Origin: Phycisphaerales bacterium
Lineage (GTDB): Bacteria; Planctomycetota; Phycisphaerae; Phycisphaerales; SM1A02
Assembly (NCBI GenBank): GCA_030748455.1
Contig: JASMLY010000048.1
Span: forward strand, 1-41,631
Reading direction: 5' to 3'
Length of the DNA: 41,631 bases
How positions within the stretch are numbered: position 1 is the first letter of the stretch; each line of letters starts with the position of its first letter. Below are positions 16,788 to 27,932 of this stretch, piece by piece. The notes under the pieces were generated by a model. The model had not been told where the DNA came from. It searched no databases and saw only the letters and a list, made by a program, of their open reading frames with translations. Position numbers and translations under genes: made by a program.

Positions 16788-18479
16788 TTATCCGTTTACC
16801 TCTTCGCCAGGATGGACGGCATCTTTTCGCCAATCGTATCCCTGCTCTGCTTCGTTCCATTCAAGTACGCTGTAATCGTAACAATCACCAACTTCTGGTT
16901 GGTCTGAGAAGTTGTCCCAAGGTGGGGGTGATGCACATTGCCATTCCAAACTTCGCCCGCCCCATGGGTTCGCGGGTGCTTTTTTCCCTCCAAAGATAGA
17001 ATGGAGAAGATAGATTGCTGTGATCACAAAACCAATCGCCATGACGACTGAACCAACCGTTGAGATTACGTGATACACCTGAAATTCTGGAATATAGGTT
17101 GCGTAACGACGAGTCATCCCACGTGATCCCATCATGAACTGTGTAAAGAATGTCACGTTGAATCCTACAAACACAGTGATGCAGCCGATGCGTCCCCACA
17201 TCTCGTTGTACATTTTTCCTGTCATCTTCGGCCACCAGTGGTGCATACCACCAATGAAACCGATGAGTGCGGAACCCATCATCGTGTAATGGAAGTGTGC
17301 AACAATAAAGTAGGATTCATGTAAGTGAACGTCTGTTGCAAGTGTTGCACAGTACAACCCTGTCAATCCACCAATACCGAAAATAAAGATGAACGAAAGT
17401 GCATACAGCATCGGCGTGTTAAAACTAATCGAACCCTTATAGAGTGTTGCCAACCAGTTGAACACCTTGACGGCTGATGGAATCGAAACACTAAATGTAA
17501 TTAATGAGAAGATAATGTTCACGAGTTGGGATTGCCCAGCAGTAAACATATGGTGCCCCCAAACGAGGAAACCAAAGATAGCAATTGCAATGGAACTGTA
17601 TGCAATAAACTTATATCCAAAGATGTGCCGATGCGAGTGAACCGAAATCAGTTCGCTGACAATACCCATCGCTGGCAAAATCATAATGTACACCGCTGGG
17701 TGTGAGTAGAACCAGAAGAAGTGTTGGTACAAAATTGGATCGCCGCCCATCGCCGGATCGAAAATACCTATCCCAAACGCTCTTTCGACAATGAGAAGAA
17801 GAAGGGTAATACCAACAACTGGTGTCGCCAAAATTTGAATAATTGCTGTGGCGTAGGTACCCCACAGGAAGAGTGGCATTCTAAACCACGTCATCCCCTT
17901 TGGGCGAAGCCTATGAATCGTGACAATGAAGTTCATGCCCGTAAAAATGGAACTAAACCCAAGAATAAACGCACCAATGAGGGCGGGTATGACACCCCCC
18001 ATCGAAGATGCCTTGTCAATACTATATGGGGTGTAGAAGGTCCACCCTGTATCAACACCACCGGTTCCTAGTGCGATCAAAAAGAAAACCAATCCCGCAA
18101 CCCACAACCAAAAGCTAAAGAGGTTTAACTTCGGAAAAGCCACATCCTTTGCCCCAAGCATAATAGGGAGTACAAAGTTTCCTAATGCGGCTGGGATCGC
18201 AGGGATGATGACCAAGAAAACCATGATTGCACCGTGAACGGTGAATACTTGGTTGTATTGATCTTGTGTGAGCATTGTTCCCTCTGGTGTTAAGAGGTGG
18301 AACCGAATCAACATGGCGAATACTCCGCCAAGGAAGAATGCTGTAAGGACCCCAACAAGGTACATCACGCCGATTCGCTTGTGATCAAGCGTAAAGAGCC
18401 ATGACAGAATGCCCTTGGTGTGATTGAGGTAGTTGTCTGTACTACCCAAAGAACTGTGTTGTGCATCAATCGTTGTCAT
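16788..18479 (-). CDS. coxA: Cytochrome c oxidase subunit I, A2-type
   Basis: This is the catalytic subunit of the heme-copper oxidase, which reduces oxygen to water at the heme a3-CuB site and pumps protons. The 563-residue product has the normal twelve-helix pattern and all metal ligands in view: RFHLLTP with the heme a His, HPAVY with the Tyr cross-linked to a CuB His, GHHMFTAG with the CuB His pair, and the late [10 protein letters not shown] with the a3 and a histidines. The D-channel region reads FYSHPAVY, not FGHPEVY. This YS motif in place of the glutamate defines A2-type oxidases such as Thermus and Rhodothermus caa3. The C-terminus carries an extra tail with [15 protein letters not shown]. 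It lies 2 nt after coxB and is followed by coxD. Confidence 0.97.
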   Translation of the reverse strand: MTTIDAQHSSLGSTDNYLNHTKGILSWLFTLDHKRIGVMYLVGVLTAFFLGGVFAMLIRFHLLTPEGTMLTQDQYNQVFTVHGAIMVFLVIIPAIPAALGNFVLPIMLGAKDVAFPKLNLFSFWLWVAGLVFFLIALGTGGVDTGWTFYTPYSIDKASSMGGVIPALIGAFILGFSSIFTGMNFIVTIHRLRPKGMTWFRMPLFLWGTYATAIIQILATPVVGITLLLLIVERAFGIGIFDPAMGGDPILYQHFFWFYSHPAVYIMILPAMGIVSELISVHSHRHIFGYKFIAYSSIAIAIFGFLVWGHHMFTAGQSQLVNIIFSLITFSVSIPSAVKVFNWLATLYKGSISFNTPMLYALSFIFIFGIGGLTGLYCATLATDVHLHESYFIVAHFHYTMMGSALIGFIGGMHHWWPKMTGKMYNEMWGRIGCITVFVGFNVTFFTQFMMGSRGMTRRYATYIPEFQVYHVISTVGSVVMAIGFVITAIYLLHSIFGGKKAPANPWGGRSLEWQCASPPPWDNFSDQPEVGDCYDYSVLEWNEAEQGYDWRKDAVHPGEEVNG

Positions 18480-18481
18480 GT

Positions 18482-19573
18482 TTACTCCGCAGGTGTTCCG
18501 TCAGTATTTACTGTGATATTGCCACGTTCATCTGTCACATCATCGAGATGTTTGAGCATTTCAATGATGGCAGTAATTTGTTTTTCTTTAAGTTGGCCTT
18601 GGAACGAAGGCATCGAACCAAGATATCCTTCGACAATGTGTTTTTGAGGATCCACAATCGACTCTCGAATGTAATTCTCTGGTTCGCCATACTCGGTTGC
18701 ATCACCAAGCATCGATGCAAGAGATGCACCATTTGTGAATTTCATTTGTCCATTTTTTGCTCGGTCCCAAAGACCTTTGAACGTGGGTCCTGTTCCATCT
18801 GTCCCATCAAGCGAGTGGCATGAGACACAGCGGTTGTACAGCCTGTTAATCGCATACGCAGGAAGTTCCCCGATTGACATGTCTTCGTACTCGCTTGCAA
18901 GTTTGGTCATCATCGGAGCGAACTCCTCTTCTGGAACAACGTGTACAACAGCGAGCATTTTTGAGTGGTCTTTGCCACAATATTCAGTGCAGTTCAGTTG
19001 GTAGTCGCCTACTTTGGTTGCTTCAAACCACAGTGATGTGTAGCGACCTGGAATCACATCCATTTTTACCCTGAAATCTGGAATCCATAAACTGTGCAGC
19101 ACATCATTGGATGTCATCAGCAAACGAACTGGTTTGTTGACCGGAACAGTAAGTTCCGCGACTTGTGTTGCACCATATTCAGTATGGTTAAAGGTCCATG
19201 ACCATTTTTGGGCAGTAACCTGAACTTCGTAACACCCTTCTGGTGCTTCCCGAAGATTGAGATACCCCTTCATGCCAACTGTAAAAATCACAACAACGAG
19301 TAACAGTGGAATGACTGACCAAGTCACTTCCAATGCAGTGTTGTGTGTTGGACCTTGCACATTGATGTCAGGTGACGTTCTTCTATATTTGATGCAGAAG
19401 TACACCATCAAGCCAACAATCAAAGCGAAAAAGACATAGCAAATCCACGTGATCACATTAAAAGTCAGATCAACACCCTCAGCCGCAGTTGAAGCGGCTC
19501 GCGGTAGCCAAAAGCCACCGTTATCAGCAGGCGTCGCTGTTGTAAGTAGTACGTTTGAAATAAAATCGATCAT
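18482..19573 (-). CDS. coxB: Cytochrome c oxidase subunit II fused to cytochrome c
   Basis: Subunit II accepts electrons at the CuA centre and passes them to heme a. The 363-residue product has two membrane helices (about 37-60 and 85-103) and then an external cupredoxin domain. Its CuA ligands are visible: H160 in HSLWIPD, and C195, C199, H203 and M206 in [14 protein letters not shown]-terminal cytochrome c domain follows, with C249, C252 and H253 (CVSCH) and a candidate Met ligand in [10 protein letters not shown], which makes this a caa3-type oxidase. It therefore can take electrons directly from ACIII cytochromes. I chose ATG 19573 because it overlaps the sco stop (ATGA); the open frame upstream lies in sco. 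Confidence 0.95.
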   Translation of the reverse strand: MIDFISNVLLTTATPADNGGFWLPRAASTAAEGVDLTFNVITWICYVFFALIVGLMVYFCIKYRRTSPDINVQGPTHNTALEVTWSVIPLLLVVVIFTVGMKGYLNLREAPEGCYEVQVTAQKWSWTFNHTEYGATQVAELTVPVNKPVRLLMTSNDVLHSLWIPDFRVKMDVIPGRYTSLWFEATKVGDYQLNCTEYCGKDHSKMLAVVHVVPEEEFAPMMTKLASEYEDMSIGELPAYAINRLYNRCVSCHSLDGTDGTGPTFKGLWDRAKNGQMKFTNGASLASMLGDATEYGEPENYIRESIVDPQKHIVEGYLGSMPSFQGQLKEKQITAIIEMLKHLDDVTDERGNITVNTDGTPAE

Positions 19574-20436
19574 GAGGTTTGTTCCGATTTGTCCTCTGCG
19601 GGTATCTCTGTCTTCTGTTTTACTGGACTCGTTTTTGCTAAGAGTGTGACACCTCCAGCAACAACAATGAGTGTTGTCACTCCTGCCATTCGCATAATCT
19701 TCCATGCACTAGGTGTAAAACTATTGCTGTCTGGGTCGTATTGGTAACAGTTAAAGAGAAGAAACGTGTCAATAAGTGAACCTGTTTTTCCTTCTGAAGC
19801 CTCGACTAACGCAAGACGCAAATCCCTACCAGAGAACTTTACGTCATTCATATACCGAGAAATTTTTCCGTCGGGTGTGAGAAACATGATGCTCGCTGTA
19901 TGGTGAAACTCGCCACTCTTTGGATCAAACACATATCCAAATCCAAGCGAATCTGCGAGTTTTGTGATGTTGTGTTGGTCGCCGGTAAGGAAATGCCAAT
20001 GTTGTTCAGCACCTTCTCGGTCATATTTTCCTACATACCCCTCTTGGTTTTTCAATGCAAGCGGGGATTTTTCGTCTGGATTGATGCTGACTGTGACAAT
20101 GTCAAAGTCTTCTCCGAGATTCAACTTCATTTCACGTAAACCGTCCACTAAGCCATTAAGTGTCAGGCTGCAAAGCATTGGACAGCGGTAATAATTAAGT
20201 GTCACGATGATAGGTTTTTCACCGTTGAAATATTCTGACAACTCAATGATTTCGCCCTGCTCATCTGCAAACGAAAGATTCAGTGGAATCTGGTCGCCTA
20301 AGTTTTGTGTAATTCCAACTCCTTCAAGTTCCTCAATCTTTTCGTCAGAAAATGTTGGCCCAGCAGCAGCCATGTGCGAAATTGGGAACAACAACGCCGT
20401 GATGAAGCAGTAGGATGTGAAAGAACGAAAATGCAT
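19570..20436 (-). CDS. SCO1/SenC family copper chaperone
   Basis: SCO proteins insert copper into the CuA centre of oxidase subunit II. The 288-residue product has an N-terminal signal sequence (about 1-24), a thioredoxin-fold domain with the copper-binding pair C85 and C89 in YRCPMLC, and the later ligand His in GEFHHTASIMFL. A membrane segment near the C-terminus (GVTTLIVVAGGVTLLA) gives the protein a C-terminal anchor. The copper ligands are all present, so it should be functional. ATG 20436 is 1 nt after the stop of the upstream gene. The gene directly precedes coxB, its expected client, in the same operon, and overlaps it by 4 nt. Confidence 0.92.
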   Translation of the reverse strand: MHFRSFTSYCFITALLFPISHMAAAGPTFSDEKIEELEGVGITQNLGDQIPLNLSFADEQGEIIELSEYFNGEKPIIVTLNYYRCPMLCSLTLNGLVDGLREMKLNLGEDFDIVTVSINPDEKSPLALKNQEGYVGKYDREGAEQHWHFLTGDQHNITKLADSLGFGYVFDPKSGEFHHTASIMFLTPDGKISRYMNDVKFSGRDLRLALVEASEGKTGSLIDTFLLFNCYQYDPDSNSFTPSAWKIMRMAGVTTLIVVAGGVTLLAKTSPVKQKTEIPAEDKSEQTS

Positions 20437-20437
20437 A

Positions 20438-20779
20438 TTATTTTGTAGTACCCGCGACGATGTCCATCGCATCATCAATTGGTATAACGAGGCGATCCGT
20501 TGGTTCGCCTGAATCAGAGTGGTGACGAACCCAATGTGCAGACTCTTCTAAAACTGCCTGCTGGGAAGCCATAATCATGTCCCGTTGTTCAAACGTCACA
20601 TTGATGTTTTTTACTTCTGCCTCGGTCATCAAAGAACGGTAATACACACCAGAAGCAATAAGAACTGTTGCGATCATAAGAAATGATCCACCAATACCGA
20701 TTGCCCATGTTCCCCAACCATCTGGGTCTTCATGATCGTTCAAAATGTCATCGTGTGCATTGTGATTAGAAGTACTCAT
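20438..20779 (-). CDS. Small single-pass membrane protein in the ACIII-oxidase operon, unknown function
   Basis: I do not recognise a named family. The 113 residues comprise an acidic, His-rich N-terminus (NHNAHDDILNDHEDPDGWG), one membrane segment (about residues 22-45, WAIGIGGSFLMIATVLIASGVYY) and an external tail of about 65 residues. The tail contains EQRDMIMASQQAVLEESAHW and ends RLVIPIDDAMDIVAG. It sits between actF and sco, 11 nt after the actF stop and 1 nt before the sco start, in an operon with no other gaps. Position and topology suggest a subunit or assembly factor of the ACIII-caa3 supercomplex; this is inference. It has no cysteines, so it is unlikely to bind c-type heme or copper through thiols. 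Confidence 0.8.
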   Translation of the reverse strand: MSTSNHNAHDDILNDHEDPDGWGTWAIGIGGSFLMIATVLIASGVYYRSLMTEAEVKNINVTFEQRDMIMASQQAVLEESAHWVRHHSDSGEPTDRLVIPIDDAMDIVAGTTK

Positions 20780-20790
20780 GATGTGCTGCC

Positions 20791-22071
20791 TTACGCATTT
20801 TCAAAGTGCAATGCTTCATCCAATCGTGGATCGGATGATGCAACTAAGTTACAAGATCGAAGATTGATCATGGTGCCTCCACAGAAGAGTGCGAACATGC
20901 CAATCAAACAAGTGAAATTCACAAGAGTAAACCCATACCCAACAGAAACTGCGCCACTCGAAACCATCTCTACAAGTTGGTTATAACTTGAGGCTTCGGA
21001 CATTGCAGTTTCTGGAATGACGGGGAATACGAGCCAGTAGATATCAACGAAGAACATCAACACCATCCAAACAGCGATTGCTGGCAAGGTGCAACGCCAA
21101 CGTTTCGTCCACCGTGTGATAAGAAGGAGGAACGGAAAAAGAAAATGCCCAAACAAAAGGAGCAGCGAGATTGGAACCCAACCTCCAAGTTGCCTTGTGA
21201 TATACCAGCCAGTCTCAACAGGAAGGTTCGCGTACCAGATCAACATGTATTGGCTGAATCCAATGTACGCCCAGAACACAACACCAAGCCCAAAGAGCCA
21301 TTTTCCTAGATCGTGGTAATGCTCTGTGGTAATTGATTGTTGTACATGACCTGTTTTTTGCAAGAATCGGGCAAGTAGGATCATCATCGCGAAGAAGCCT
21401 GCCATTGTTGCGGAGAAAAAATACACCGCAAACATCGTGCTAAACCACTTTGGCTGTAATGTCATAATCCAATCGATCGAGGCATAGCTCTGAGACAACG
21501 CATAGAGGATCATGCAAAGCGGTGCCCACTTCTGCATTTTGTGGGTCCATTTCACATCACCATCGCGATCCTGTGCAGTAGACCACCTGAAATACAACGT
21601 TGCAATAACTGCCCAGATGAGCAAATACGCAACAGCTCGAATCGACCAAAAACCAGATGAAAGATACGTGGCTTTCGCGTGAAGCATGTGATCATGTTCC
21701 ATCAACTCGGTGTCTCCCCATTGATAGAGAAGGTCACCACTTCCCTTTAGAACCAAGACGAGTATCGGAACAAAGAGCATCCACATCCATTTCAAGTTCT
21801 TCGCCATCGCTTCAGCGAGGCGGCGCACTGTAATGCTCCAGCCCGATCGCGTCATGTGTTGAAGCAATACAAAGAACATCGCACCAAGTGCAATGCCCAC
21901 AGCTACCATCCAACCAAACAAGTAAGACTTCCAAAATGCTGTCCATTCTCCTGAACCCAATGCAGCACTGAGTGCTAAAAAGAGTACGCCAACAACGGCG
22001 AGAATTGGACCAATTTTTGCGGCGAACCCGCTCAGACGAAGATGGTCTTTATTGATATCAGCAACCTTCAC
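20791..22071 (-). CDS. actF: Alternative complex III membrane subunit ActF
   Basis: ActF is a NrfD-related polytopic subunit of alternative complex III, which oxidises menaquinol in place of the bc1 complex. The 426-residue product has about ten membrane segments. Typical landmarks are SYLFGWMVAVGIALGAMFFVLLQHMTRSGWS in the second segment, QPKWFSTMFAVYFF, FSQYMLIWYANLPVETGWY and WTKRWRCTLPAIAVWMVLMFFVDIYW. The motif FAVYFF after the QPKWFS loop and YANLPVE are characteristic of ActF. Its ATG overlaps the actE stop (ATGA), and the unknown small protein follows. It forms the second quinone-side membrane subunit together with ActC. Confidence 0.92.
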   Translation of the reverse strand: MKVADINKDHLRLSGFAAKIGPILAVVGVLFLALSAALGSGEWTAFWKSYLFGWMVAVGIALGAMFFVLLQHMTRSGWSITVRRLAEAMAKNLKWMWMLFVPILVLVLKGSGDLLYQWGDTELMEHDHMLHAKATYLSSGFWSIRAVAYLLIWAVIATLYFRWSTAQDRDGDVKWTHKMQKWAPLCMILYALSQSYASIDWIMTLQPKWFSTMFAVYFFSATMAGFFAMMILLARFLQKTGHVQQSITTEHYHDLGKWLFGLGVVFWAYIGFSQYMLIWYANLPVETGWYITRQLGGWVPISLLLLFGHFLFPFLLLITRWTKRWRCTLPAIAVWMVLMFFVDIYWLVFPVIPETAMSEASSYNQLVEMVSSGAVSVGYGFTLVNFTCLIGMFALFCGGTMINLRSCNLVASSDPRLDEALHFENA

Positions 22072-22820
22072 GGGTTACTCCCTTCATTCACTCGTGGTAA
22101 CGAGTCGGCATTCGGTACAGTTGATGCGTCTGCATTTTGAGAAACTTGCAACGCTTTGATATACGCAACGATTGCCCAACGATCGGCTACTGGGATTTGG
22201 GATCCATACGCTGCCATAGTTCGGACACCGTTCGTAATCGAGTTATAGATCTGCCCAACAGGCTGTGTTGCAATTGCATCCTCGTGCAAATTCTTTGGAG
22301 CGACCCACGTTGTACCATTGATGCCAGTTTCAACAAGTTGCGTTGCCCTGTGATGCACAACACCATCGCCCAAGCCACCTATACCATGACACAATGCACA
22401 GAAGATGTTGTATCGATCTTGACCACGTTCAAGAAAATCGCGATCAACTGTAACTGCAGAGGGGAAGGAATCTGCCCATGCTTCGTCAACGACTCCCATA
22501 AAATAATGGGTGTCGCTAGTCATTTCAGTTTGCGAAACTGTGCCTTCGATTTTAGGTCGCATCGCACGGCCGTCTAAAAATAGGGCGTTCGCTTCTTGTG
22601 AAACATACTTCGGTTGATTATCCATATTCTGAATAAAGTGAATCCGAGGCTTATCGTTATACACACCCTCACTTCTGGCTCTAAATATGATTGCAAGAAT
22701 CATAATTGCAACACACGATGTGACAATCCCAAACCATTTAATCCATGCTGGCATCTCTTTGAAGTCAGCGAGGAATGGCTTAAGCAAGTCATCCATAATT
22801 TGTTTAATCAAATTTGACAT
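22068..22820 (-). CDS. actE: Alternative complex III monoheme cytochrome c subunit ActE
   Basis: ActE carries one c-type heme and relays electrons from the ACIII core towards the oxidase. The 250-residue product has one N-terminal membrane anchor (about residues 27-46) and an external part. The external part holds the heme-binding site C141, C144 and H145 (CALCH) and a candidate Met ligand in NGVRTMAAYGSQIP, followed by DRWAIVAYIKALQ, the usual final helix of class I cytochromes c. The segment PKYVSQEANALFLDGRAMRP is the standard ActE linker. It is joined to actD by a one-base TAATG overlap and to actF by ATGA. The start at 22820 is supported by that coupling. Confidence 0.93.
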   Translation of the reverse strand: MSNLIKQIMDDLLKPFLADFKEMPAWIKWFGIVTSCVAIMILAIIFRARSEGVYNDKPRIHFIQNMDNQPKYVSQEANALFLDGRAMRPKIEGTVSQTEMTSDTHYFMGVVDEAWADSFPSAVTVDRDFLERGQDRYNIFCALCHGIGGLGDGVVHHRATQLVETGINGTTWVAPKNLHEDAIATQPVGQIYNSITNGVRTMAAYGSQIPVADRWAIVAYIKALQVSQNADASTVPNADSLPRVNEGSNP

Positions 22821-23398
22821 TATGCATCCAACTCAATAATTGATTCTGGTTCGAGGGAATTGAGGAACGCCTCAACCTCACTCTTACTAAACTTGGGGTC
22901 ACACGCTTCGATCACAAGGTAAAACCTGTCATCCGTTGCTCTTGCTAGTGCGGGGTGCTTTAACGTGGGGTGATAAAACATAGGCAGTTTGTTGAGAAAT
23001 AATGTTCCAAAGACTGCCGTAAGTGCGGCAAACAACACGGTCATTTCAAACGCGACGGGCACAAATGCAGCAGGACCAAGTAGTGGCTTACCAGAAACGT
23101 CAAATTGATACCCAACAACAGGAATGAGGGCCCAAAGATCAATTTCGAGTGAGTTCGTAAATATTTGCAACACGCAAGCGGCAATGAATCCTGTGAGTCC
23201 ACCGAAAAAGACGAGAATTGGAAGGATGGTCATCTTGACACCCATCGCACGGTCTAAGCCATGGACAGGGAATGGCACAAGACAATCAAACCATTTATAT
23301 CCTGCTTCTTTTACTTTCTCAGCAGCGTGATAGATACTTGGAGTCGTGCTGAATTCAGCAGCTAATCCGTAGAGTTTTGTAGGAGTTGTATCACTCAT
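22820..23398 (-). CDS. actD: Alternative complex III membrane subunit ActD (DUF3341)
   Basis: ActD is a small membrane subunit that packs against the quinol-oxidising core of ACIII. The 192-residue product begins with the soluble family motif [42 protein letters not shown]. Two membrane segments follow (about residues 57-80 and 112-137). The order of this N-terminal domain, two helices and a C-terminal hydrophilic tail is that of DUF3341. It contains no metal site. It lies between actC (ATGA overlap) and actE (one-base overlap). Confidence 0.93.
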   Translation of the reverse strand: MSDTTPTKLYGLAAEFSTTPSIYHAAEKVKEAGYKWFDCLVPFPVHGLDRAMGVKMTILPILVFFGGLTGFIAACVLQIFTNSLEIDLWALIPVVGYQFDVSGKPLLGPAAFVPVAFEMTVLFAALTAVFGTLFLNKLPMFYHPTLKHPALARATDDRFYLVIEACDPKFSKSEVEAFLNSLEPESIIELDA

Positions 23399-24855
23399 TC
23401 TTCCTCCTCCGCCAACATTGCCTGCGTCTCGGTCTCGGGTGTCATTTCGGGGTAACTGTGACCATGACCATGTGGATCTGCTTGGGGCATCACTGCCTTA
23501 ACTTCTGCAATTGCCAGAACAGGCAAGTATCGAATAAAGAGCAAGAAGAATGTCATAAACAAACCAAAACTACCAAAGAAGGTAAAGACATCGACCCACG
23601 TTGGATCGAACATACCCCAACTACTTGGTAAGAAGTCGTTCGCAAGCGAAGTCACAACGATCACAAAGCGTTCAAACCACATCCCAACATTCACAAGTAA
23701 TGAAGCAGTAAACATAATCGCAATGCTGTTTCGAGCTTTTTTGAACCAGAAGATTTGTGGTGTAATCACATTGCAACTCACCATAATCCAGTATGCCCAA
23801 GCATACGGACCAAATGCACGGTTGATGAAGGCAAACGATTCGTACAATTCGCCGCTATACCACGCAATGAAGAACTCCATCGAGTAGGCAAAGCCAACCA
23901 TGGAACCGGTGAGTAACACAATTTTGCACATGTTCTCAAGGTGCCGCATTGTGATAAAGTTTTTCAATCCCCACAGTTCTCGTGCGGGAATAGCGAGTGT
24001 CATCACCATCGCGAAACCAGAGAAAATTGCTCCCGCAACAAAATATGGCGGGAAAATTGTTGTATGCCAACCCGGAAGTTGCGCAACTGCGAAGTCAAAT
24101 GAAACCACACTATGTACTGAAAGAACAAGCGGGGTTGCGAGTGCAGCAAGCAATAAATACGCCCGTTCATATCGGTGCCAATGTCGCATTGATCCTCGCC
24201 AACCAACTGAAAATATTCCGTATGCAATTTGTTTGACTTTTGTCTTTGAACGGTCTCGCATCGTTGCAAGATCTGGAATCATTCCTAAATACCAGAATAA
24301 GAGCGAAACAGTAAAGTACGTTCCAACAGCAAAAACGTCCCAAAGAAGTGGACTTCTAAACTGAGGCCACATATCCATTTGGTTTGGAATTGGGAACAAC
24401 CAATACGCGAGCCAAATTCGCCCGACGTGGATGCCGGGGAATGTACCAGCACAAATCACGGCAAAAATAGTCATCGCCTCTGCGAAACGATTGATTGCTG
24501 TTCTCCACTTCTGTCGAAAGAGAAAGAGAATCGCGGAAATCAACGTTCCTGCGTGACCAATTCCGACCCAGAACACAAAGTTCACGATTGGATAGCCCCA
24601 CATCACTGGGTTGTTGTTTCCCCACACACCCACACCTGTCACGATGAGGTATCCGATCAACACTCCAAGAAGAGACATCATCGCAAAAGAAATTGCTAAC
24701 GCAAACCACCAAGACTTTGGTGGTCGAGCCGCATCGTTGCCCTTAAGGATGTCGTTGGTTACGGAACCGAAATCAGTGTGCTGTAACACCAATTGAGCCC
24801 GTTGCCGTGGATCTTCTCCTGTGTTTGTAATTTGATTAGCCTGCAGCGTAGTCAT
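23395..24855 (-). CDS. actC: Alternative complex III integral membrane subunit ActC (NrfD family)
   Basis: ActC is the main NrfD-fold membrane subunit and holds the quinol-binding site of ACIII. The 486-residue product has about ten membrane segments. Visible landmarks are [31 protein letters not shown] in the second and third segments, [56 protein letters not shown], and [29 protein letters not shown]. The C-terminus is hydrophilic and acidic, with [10 protein letters not shown]. The gene overlaps actD by 4 nt (ATGA), and its start shares one base with the actB stop. Confidence 0.94.
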   Translation of the reverse strand: MTTLQANQITNTGEDPRQRAQLVLQHTDFGSVTNDILKGNDAARPPKSWWFALAISFAMMSLLGVLIGYLIVTGVGVWGNNNPVMWGYPIVNFVFWVGIGHAGTLISAILFLFRQKWRTAINRFAEAMTIFAVICAGTFPGIHVGRIWLAYWLFPIPNQMDMWPQFRSPLLWDVFAVGTYFTVSLLFWYLGMIPDLATMRDRSKTKVKQIAYGIFSVGWRGSMRHWHRYERAYLLLAALATPLVLSVHSVVSFDFAVAQLPGWHTTIFPPYFVAGAIFSGFAMVMTLAIPARELWGLKNFITMRHLENMCKIVLLTGSMVGFAYSMEFFIAWYSGELYESFAFINRAFGPYAWAYWIMVSCNVITPQIFWFKKARNSIAIMFTASLLVNVGMWFERFVIVVTSLANDFLPSSWGMFDPTWVDVFTFFGSFGLFMTFFLLFIRYLPVLAIAEVKAVMPQADPHGHGHSYPEMTPETETQAMLAEEEE

Positions 24856-27800
24856 CAGTGATGAGTTCCTCCTGCGGCACTGCCGCCTTCGACTGGATTC
24901 GTCAGTCTTGCGAGATATTTCGTTCGAGATTTGATGTTGAGCTCCTCTAACATTTCATATGCACGGTCATCTTCGTGCAGTTTGCTCACGCGACTATTCG
25001 TATCGAACAAATCGCCAAAGACAATCGCATTAGCTGGGCATGCTTGTTCACAAGCTGTGACGATGGTTCCATCTGGAATTGCGACTCGTGGATCTTTTGC
25101 CTTTTCTGCATCTGACAATTTCACCCATGCATTCTTCGTTGCAACTTTTGCTCGTTGAATTCTCTGTGTGCAGTACGTGCATTTTTCCATCACGCCTCGC
25201 ATACGAACTGTGACGTCTGGGTTGAATTGCATCGCACGCAACGTTTTTCCACCTGACTGTGCCTTGACGTAATAGTCGGGTTGAACCTGCAACAAACCAG
25301 TGGATCGAAGCGGGTCGCGGCGGAAGTAATCGAAGTAATTGAACCGCCGCACTTTGAAGGGACAGTTGTTTGAGCAATACCGTGTTCCGATACAACGGTT
25401 ATACACCATCGTGTTTAAACCATCCGAATCATGAACAGTCGCTGCGACTGGACAAACCTCTTCACATGGGGCGTTTTCACAATGTGAACAGGTCATGGGT
25501 TGAATTGCCACTGCGTCAAGGTTGTCACCATCCCAACCCCCATGACCATCACTTTGAAACGCGAAGTAGCGGTCTATTCGTAACCACTGCATTTCTCGGC
25601 CCATCAACACTTGGTCTTTTCCAACGATCGCGATGTTGTTTTCTGCCTGGCAAGCAGTGACGCAAGCGTTGCAACCTGTGCAAGAAGACAGGTCAAATGA
25701 CATTCCCCACTTGTACTGCGCATCCTTAAATTGCTCCTCTTCAAAAATAGAGAGGGAGTGGAGCGAGTGGCCAACGTGTTTCGCGAAGTTTGGATGGTGG
25801 TTGTACTCTTCAAGCGTGCCTTCACGGAATAAAAGGGGCAAGCGCTCCTGCGTTCCTTTACCTGGCGTTGTGTCGAGATCAAAATGCATTTGGGTTGTAG
25901 CAAGTGGGTACGTGTCACCTGTTGCTCGAACCTCATCGGCTCTGGCAAACCAAACATTGTTTCCTCGCAATGGATACACATCCGTGCCCGCTCCTGCACA
26001 AACACGTCCGGCAAATCGTCGCCCGTACCCGAGTGGAAGCACAATCACATCTTCTGCAGTTCCTGGAACAGGAAGGGCAGCGATTGTTATGGTGTTTTTC
26101 TTCACTTTGATCTCGAGAAGATCACCTTCTTGTACACCGAACTTTTTAGCCGTGTTTGGTGAGAGAATTGCCGCGTTATCCCATGTCAATTTCGTAATTG
26201 TGTCGGGAATCTCCTGCATCCAGCCATTGTTTGCAAGTCGTCCATCCCACAGGGAACTCGAAGGCTTGAACACGAGGGTTGTGCCGATTTCACCTTCAAG
26301 CGATGTTGGATTGATTGTTCTATTTACGAGTGGCGTTTCAAGGGATGACGTGTTTTGTACAACACCATCATGGACTGCTGTTCTCCACGCCGGGTCCCAT
26401 GAATCAACTGCGCCAAATGTTTCTTGCACGAGTGTTTGACCGTCTGTGTGTGGATACCCCGCAAGTGTTGCCAACAACTCTTCAGGTGTCACTCCATCGA
26501 AGAGAGGGCGAATCAACGGTTGACCGATGCAATGTGTGCCATCTGCACTTTTCCCGTCGCTCCATGATTCGAGCCAGTGCGCCCTATTGACGTGCCATTG
26601 ACACGCTTTTGATGTTTCATCTTCATAAAGGGATAGGTGAATAGAAACGGGCGCGGCTTTGAGAAGATTTTCAAAATCTAGCCCACTTGGTGCATCGAAA
26701 GCGGGATTGCCACCGATGACAATCACTGATTCGACAGCGTTGGATTGCATCATTTGAGCAAGATCTTCAATTGATGTGTCCTGTGCTGCACCAAGAGGTG
26801 TATAGGAAACAGTAGTTCCTGTAGCACCGATCGCTTCGTTAATCGCTGCAACAAGATGGTGTACACTTCGGGGCTGACTCGCACCTGCGACAACGAGCCC
26901 GTGGCTCCCAGCATGTGTAAGGTCTGCAATGAGCTGATCTGCCCATGCAGTTTCTTCTTGACTGAGTTTCGTACCCTCTCCCCCTACAAAGGCTGCACCT
27001 ACATAGGTTGCTAGAGCAGTGATTCTTGAAGGCGTAATCGCAAGACGCTCATCTGCGTTGGCGCCGGTGAGTGAAAGTGCTGGTTCGGCAACCCAAACAC
27101 GGTTCATTTTGCCGTGTGCCCCATTTCGATGTGCTGCCCAACCTCGGGTATTTGATACTTGAAGTGGACCCGCACCTAAGAAATCTGCATCGAAGGAAAC
27201 GATCGTAGTTGCCTTCGAAAAATCTTGGACTGATTTCCACTGCCCACTAAACGCAGCGTGCAACCCTTCTCGTTCATTTTGATTTGCAAGTGGATCGTAC
27301 TCCGCCCAAACTGCGTTTGGAAAACTCTTCAAGAATTCTCGTCGCATTCTGTGGTACGTTGGTGCGCTTGATTGTTCACTCAGTACAGCTACTCCACTCC
27401 CATCGTTTGGAATGTAAGAAGCTGCCCACTCTTTGAATGCTGCGAGTGAAGATGGCGTATTGTCGTACGTCACACCTCGACTTCGGTCAGGATCATACAG
27501 ATCAAGTATCGCTGCTTGTGTAAAACTGTCAGTTGCACCCCTGCTATCTGGATGGGATGGGTTGCCTTCAATTTTTGTAGGACGTCCATCATTGCTTGTC
27601 ACAACAACGCCTTGTGCGACGCCGCCAAAATCAAAACAAGAAGCGTAATGTTCAGCAATTCCGGGCATCGTTCCATTTGGACGATGTGCATAGGGCACGA
27701 TGTTTTCCTTCGGCCATCGACGGCAGCCTCCAACTCCCAATCCTGCGAGTGCCATTGATGCACCCATAATCTTTAAGAAGTGGCGTCGGTCATTCCCTGT

Positions 27801-27932
27801 TGCAAGAAGTTCGCTTGCACCTTCTGGAAATTCTGCTTGCACCTTTGAGCGAAAAATTGGTGATTCGACAACCTCGTCGAGGCTTTTCCACCACTTTCGA
27901 CCAGTGTTTTTCTGTTCTTTCACCGATGACAT
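24855..27932 (-). CDS. actB: Alternative complex III fused molybdopterin-like/iron-sulfur subunit ActB
   Basis: ActB is the large external subunit of ACIII. It joins a molybdopterin-enzyme-like domain that has lost its cofactor to an iron-sulfur ferredoxin domain. The 1025 residues start with a short basic segment and a twin-arginine motif at R49-R50 (RRHFLKIMG), then a hydrophobic stretch ending GLGVGGC (C70), which points to Tat export and lipid anchoring. The C-terminal quarter holds four cysteine clusters: [37 protein letters not shown] and CTYC...CEQACP. I chose ATG 27932 because AGAGG stands 10 nt upstream; the open frame extends to a TTG at 27941, too close to that site. Its start lies within the actA end (13-nt overlap). 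Confidence 0.95.
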   Translation of the reverse strand: MSSVKEQKNTGRKWWKSLDEVVESPIFRSKVQAEFPEGASELLATGNDRRHFLKIMGASMALAGLGVGGCRRWPKENIVPYAHRPNGTMPGIAEHYASCFDFGGVAQGVVVTSNDGRPTKIEGNPSHPDSRGATDSFTQAAILDLYDPDRSRGVTYDNTPSSLAAFKEWAASYIPNDGSGVAVLSEQSSAPTYHRMRREFLKSFPNAVWAEYDPLANQNEREGLHAAFSGQWKSVQDFSKATTIVSFDADFLGAGPLQVSNTRGWAAHRNGAHGKMNRVWVAEPALSLTGANADERLAITPSRITALATYVGAAFVGGEGTKLSQEETAWADQLIADLTHAGSHGLVVAGASQPRSVHHLVAAINEAIGATGTTVSYTPLGAAQDTSIEDLAQMMQSNAVESVIVIGGNPAFDAPSGLDFENLLKAAPVSIHLSLYEDETSKACQWHVNRAHWLESWSDGKSADGTHCIGQPLIRPLFDGVTPEELLATLAGYPHTDGQTLVQETFGAVDSWDPAWRTAVHDGVVQNTSSLETPLVNRTINPTSLEGEIGTTLVFKPSSSLWDGRLANNGWMQEIPDTITKLTWDNAAILSPNTAKKFGVQEGDLLEIKVKKNTITIAALPVPGTAEDVIVLPLGYGRRFAGRVCAGAGTDVYPLRGNNVWFARADEVRATGDTYPLATTQMHFDLDTTPGKGTQERLPLLFREGTLEEYNHHPNFAKHVGHSLHSLSIFEEEQFKDAQYKWGMSFDLSSCTGCNACVTACQAENNIAIVGKDQVLMGREMQWLRIDRYFAFQSDGHGGWDGDNLDAVAIQPMTCSHCENAPCEEVCPVAATVHDSDGLNTMVYNRCIGTRYCSNNCPFKVRRFNYFDYFRRDPLRSTGLLQVQPDYYVKAQSGGKTLRAMQFNPDVTVRMRGVMEKCTYCTQRIQRAKVATKNAWVKLSDAEKAKDPRVAIPDGTIVTACEQACPANAIVFGDLFDTNSRVSKLHEDDRAYEMLEELNIKSRTKYLARLTNPVEGGSAAGGTHH

